Shown: piece after piece, positions 62,405 to 64,000 of the stretch | How the letters are laid out: each line of letters begins with the position of its first letter | Position numbering within the stretch: position 1 is the stretch's first letter | NCBI RefSeq assembly: GCF_036967205.1 | Contig: NZ_CP146022.1 | Span: 3,410,001 to 3,474,000, forward strand | DNA length: 64,000 nt | Source: Streptomyces sp. Q6 | GTDB lineage: Bacteria > Actinomycetota > Actinomycetes > Streptomycetales > Streptomycetaceae | Direction: 5' to 3' | Notes under the pieces: model-generated | Databases searched by the model: none | What the model saw: only the letters and a program-made list of their open reading frames with translations | Told to the model about the DNA's origin: nothing | Made by a program: the position numbers and the translations under genes

Positions 62405-62761
62405 TCAGCCCTCGGCGATCTCCCGGACCTCGGAGGTGACCGTCCAGTGGTCCTCGTGGACCTTCAGGAACCGCTTGGTCCACTCCAGGACCTCGGCCTC
62501 GTCCTTGGCCTGGAGGATCGCGTAACCGCCGATGACCTCCTTGGACTCGGTGAACGGGCCGTCGGTGACGGTGATCTCGCCCTTCTCGTAGCGCACGCGC
62601 TTGCCCTGCGAGGTCGGGGTGAGGCCCGCCGTGTCGAGCAGCACGCCGGCCTTGGTCATCTCCTCGATGAGCGCGCCCATGCGCTGCATGAGTTCGTCAC
62701 TGGGGCCCTCGGCGGGGGCGTTGTTCTCGTCGATGCGAACCATCGTCAGGTAGCGCGGCAT
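62405..62761 (-). CDS. DGPF/YCII-related protein
   Basis: A 118-residue ferredoxin-like-fold protein with the eponymous motif ITVTDGPFTESKEVIGGYAI. The start MPRYLTMVRIDENNAP is typical. Proteins of this family accompany ECF42 sigma factors and are frequent targets of them; no enzymatic activity has been demonstrated as far as I know. It is the upstream gene of the pair and likely carries the autoregulated promoter in 62762-62917. Confidence 0.9.
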   Translation of the reverse strand: MPRYLTMVRIDENNAPAEGPSDELMQRMGALIEEMTKAGVLLDTAGLTPTSQGKRVRYEKGEITVTDGPFTESKEVIGGYAILQAKDEAEVLEWTKRFLKVHEDHWTVTSEVREIAEG

Positions 62762-62917
62762 GGTGTTCTCCTCGGTGAACCGGATCGGTGAGCGAGCGGC
62801 CGTGGCGGCCTCTCACCCCTGCGTCGAACGGGAGACGGCCGGATCGACACGGTCGCCGGAATTTCTCGAAGAAATTCTTACGGTGCCCTCATCCGCCGCG
62901 TGCCAGGGTCGCTGCCC

Positions 62918-63527
62918 ATGCCGTTCGACCACAACGACCACTACCACCGCCTCCTCCTGCGCCACCTGCCCGCGCACGGCCGCACCGCGCTCGACGTCGG
63001 CTGCGGAACGGGCCGTTTCGCGCGGCGGCTGGTGGCGCGCGGCTACCGGGTCGACGCGCTCGACCGGGACCCGGCGACGCTCGCGGCGGCGGAGGCGACG
63101 GGCGGCGGCCCCCGCTACCGCCTCGCGGACGCGTCCCGGGCCGAGCTGCCGCCCGCCCACTACGACGTCATCAGCTGCCTGGCCTCCCTGCACCACATGC
63201 CGTTCACCACGCTCACCCGCCTGCGCGCGGCCCTCGCGCCGGGCGGCCGGCTCCTCGTCCTCGGCTGCTACGCCGGCGCCACCGCGTGGGACATCGCCGC
63301 GATCCCGGCGAACGCGGGGACGCGCCTCGCGGTGTACGGCGTCGAGCGCGCCCGGGCCTGCCCCCGCCCCGCGCGGGGCGCCGGTCAGGGAACCGGGGAT
63401 GACGCTGCCCGAGGTGCGGACGGAGGCGGCACGGCTCCTGCCCGGCAGCGAGGTGCGCCGCCTCCTCCACTGGCGCTTCCTGTTGACGTACGTGGCGCCG
63501 AAGTACCCCGCACCTCTGGTGAATTGA
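62918..63527 (+). pseudogene. class I SAM-dependent methyltransferase, frameshifted near C-terminus
   Basis: Small-molecule methyltransferase of about 203 residues. MPFDHNDHYHRLLLRHLPAH leads into motif I ALDVGCGTGRFARRLVARG, VDALDRDPATL and ISCLASLHHMPFTTL. The frame departs after VYGVERAR; the expected tail REPGMTLPEVRTEAARLLPG followed by RRLLHWRFLLTYVAPKY lies in another frame ending at 63527. The break falls at about 63345-63372 in CCC/GGG/CCCCC runs and needs one base fewer or two more, unlike the other breaks in the window. Left unrepaired, the frame would run on to 63688 inside the next gene. Confidence 0.75.
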
Positions 63528-63552
63528 CCTGCGAATTTCCTAAGGTGCGCCC

Positions 63553-64000
63553 ATGGCCGCACCCTCACGGGGATCCCTCCGCCGACCCCTGCGCAAGACG
63601 TTCCGCGCCCTCGACATCGGGGACGGCGGTGACGGCCGGTGGGCCGCCCACGTACGGCCGATGTGGCCCCGGGCCGAGACCTGGCTGACCGAGGAAGGGC
63701 GGACCCCAAAGGGCGCCGCGCGCGCCCGGACACTGTTCGAGACGCACCTGCCGGAGCTGGTCCCGGTCCTCGACCGGCTCGCGCCGCAACTGGAGCGGCC
63801 GGGCGCCGACACGGTCCTCACGCTCGCGGCGGCCCGCGCGTTCTTCGCGGGCTGCACCCAGTCCGGCGCCCCCGGCACCCTCGTACGCAACTACGACTTC
63901 ACGCCCGACGACTGCGAGGGCACCGTCGTCCGCTCGCACTTCCTGCGCCCCGTGATCGGCATGCAGGAGGCGGGCTGGGGCCTGCTCGACGGCATGAACG
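63553..64000 (+). CDS. C45-type autoproteolytic Ntn hydrolase, partial at window end
   Basis: Open from ATG 63553 to the edge, 149 residues visible. The segment AAARAFFAGCTQSGAPGTLV followed by RNYDFTPDDCEGTVV is the hallmark of the acyl-coenzyme A:6-aminopenicillanate acyltransferase/choloylglycine hydrolase group: Cys becomes the N-terminal nucleophile after self-cleavage at Gly-Cys, and RNYDF follows. The usual function is linear amide hydrolysis or acyl transfer; the substrate is unknown. The C-terminal part is outside the window. Confidence 0.8.
   Translation, partial: MAAPSRGSLRRPLRKTFRALDIGDGGDGRWAAHVRPMWPRAETWLTEEGRTPKGAARARTLFETHLPELVPVLDRLAPQLERPGADTVLTLAAARAFFAGCTQSGAPGTLVRNYDFTPDDCEGTVVRSHFLRPVIGMQEAGWGLLDGMN

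Overview
The window reads as a stretch of Streptomyces chromosome: very high GC with strong third-position G/C bias, frequent GTG/TTG starts, ATGA/GTGA stop-start overlaps, and an arrangement of shbA-like sigma gene, bldM, whiD, guaB, guaB3 paralogue, glpD, Ser/Thr kinase array, groES-groEL1 that I recall from the core chromosome of S. coelicolor (about SCO4760-SCO4790). The species cannot be fixed from sequence alone. I see no tRNA or rRNA, CRISPR array, insertion sequence, prophage or att site.

Layout. 1-9089: a plus-strand cell-surface glycopolymer block (CDP-glycerol glycerophosphotransferase-like gene broken by a frameshift, polytopic membrane proteins of glycosyltransferase type, GT2 transferase, GalE epimerase), interrupted by a divergent ohr/ohrR peroxide-response pair. 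9165-12702: ThrE-like exporter (two frameshifts), phosphotransferase, LysE exporter, cupin. 12718-16387: an envelope-stress module in which a PspC-domain histidine kinase and LuxR regulator face a PspC/toast-rack membrane protein and a tiny membrane protein. 16541-20924: DoxX, a Cys-cluster membrane protein, DUF4429/SHOCT protein, class II aldolase and PPOX proteins. 21011-23222: guaA and a chorismate mutase preceded by a Phe/Tyr-rich leader ORF with attenuator-like hairpins. 23734-25754: a lipoprotein divergent from an LAXTG sortase substrate. 25843-29339: GMC oxidoreductase and succinate-semialdehyde dehydrogenase.

29485-40683 holds six consecutive minus-strand PASTA-less membrane Ser/Thr kinase genes, one of which is a clear pseudokinase. 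40820-45764: serine beta-lactamase-like protein, glpD, a UDP-sugar-dehydrogenase homologue lacking its catalytic residues, and a Gln/Pro-rich membrane protein. 45855-50915: the purine/development island (guaB3 paralogue, guaB, ECF sigma factor, bldM, whiD). 50974-55083: LysR regulator, MOSC protein, multicopper oxidase, SDR. 55166-57260: groEL1 and groES under a promoter carrying two CIRCE boxes. 57536-64000: small membrane protein, two overlapping polysaccharide deacetylases, THUMP-like methyltransferase, an ECF42-type sigma factor with its DGPF partner, a class I methyltransferase and the start of a C45-type Ntn hydrolase.

A window-wide oddity: eight frame breaks in six otherwise well-conserved genes, seven of them explained by one missing base in a G/C run. 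That pattern points to homopolymer undercalling in the sequence rather than six dead genes, so those genes are probably intact in the organism; they are marked here as broken because the given sequence is broken.
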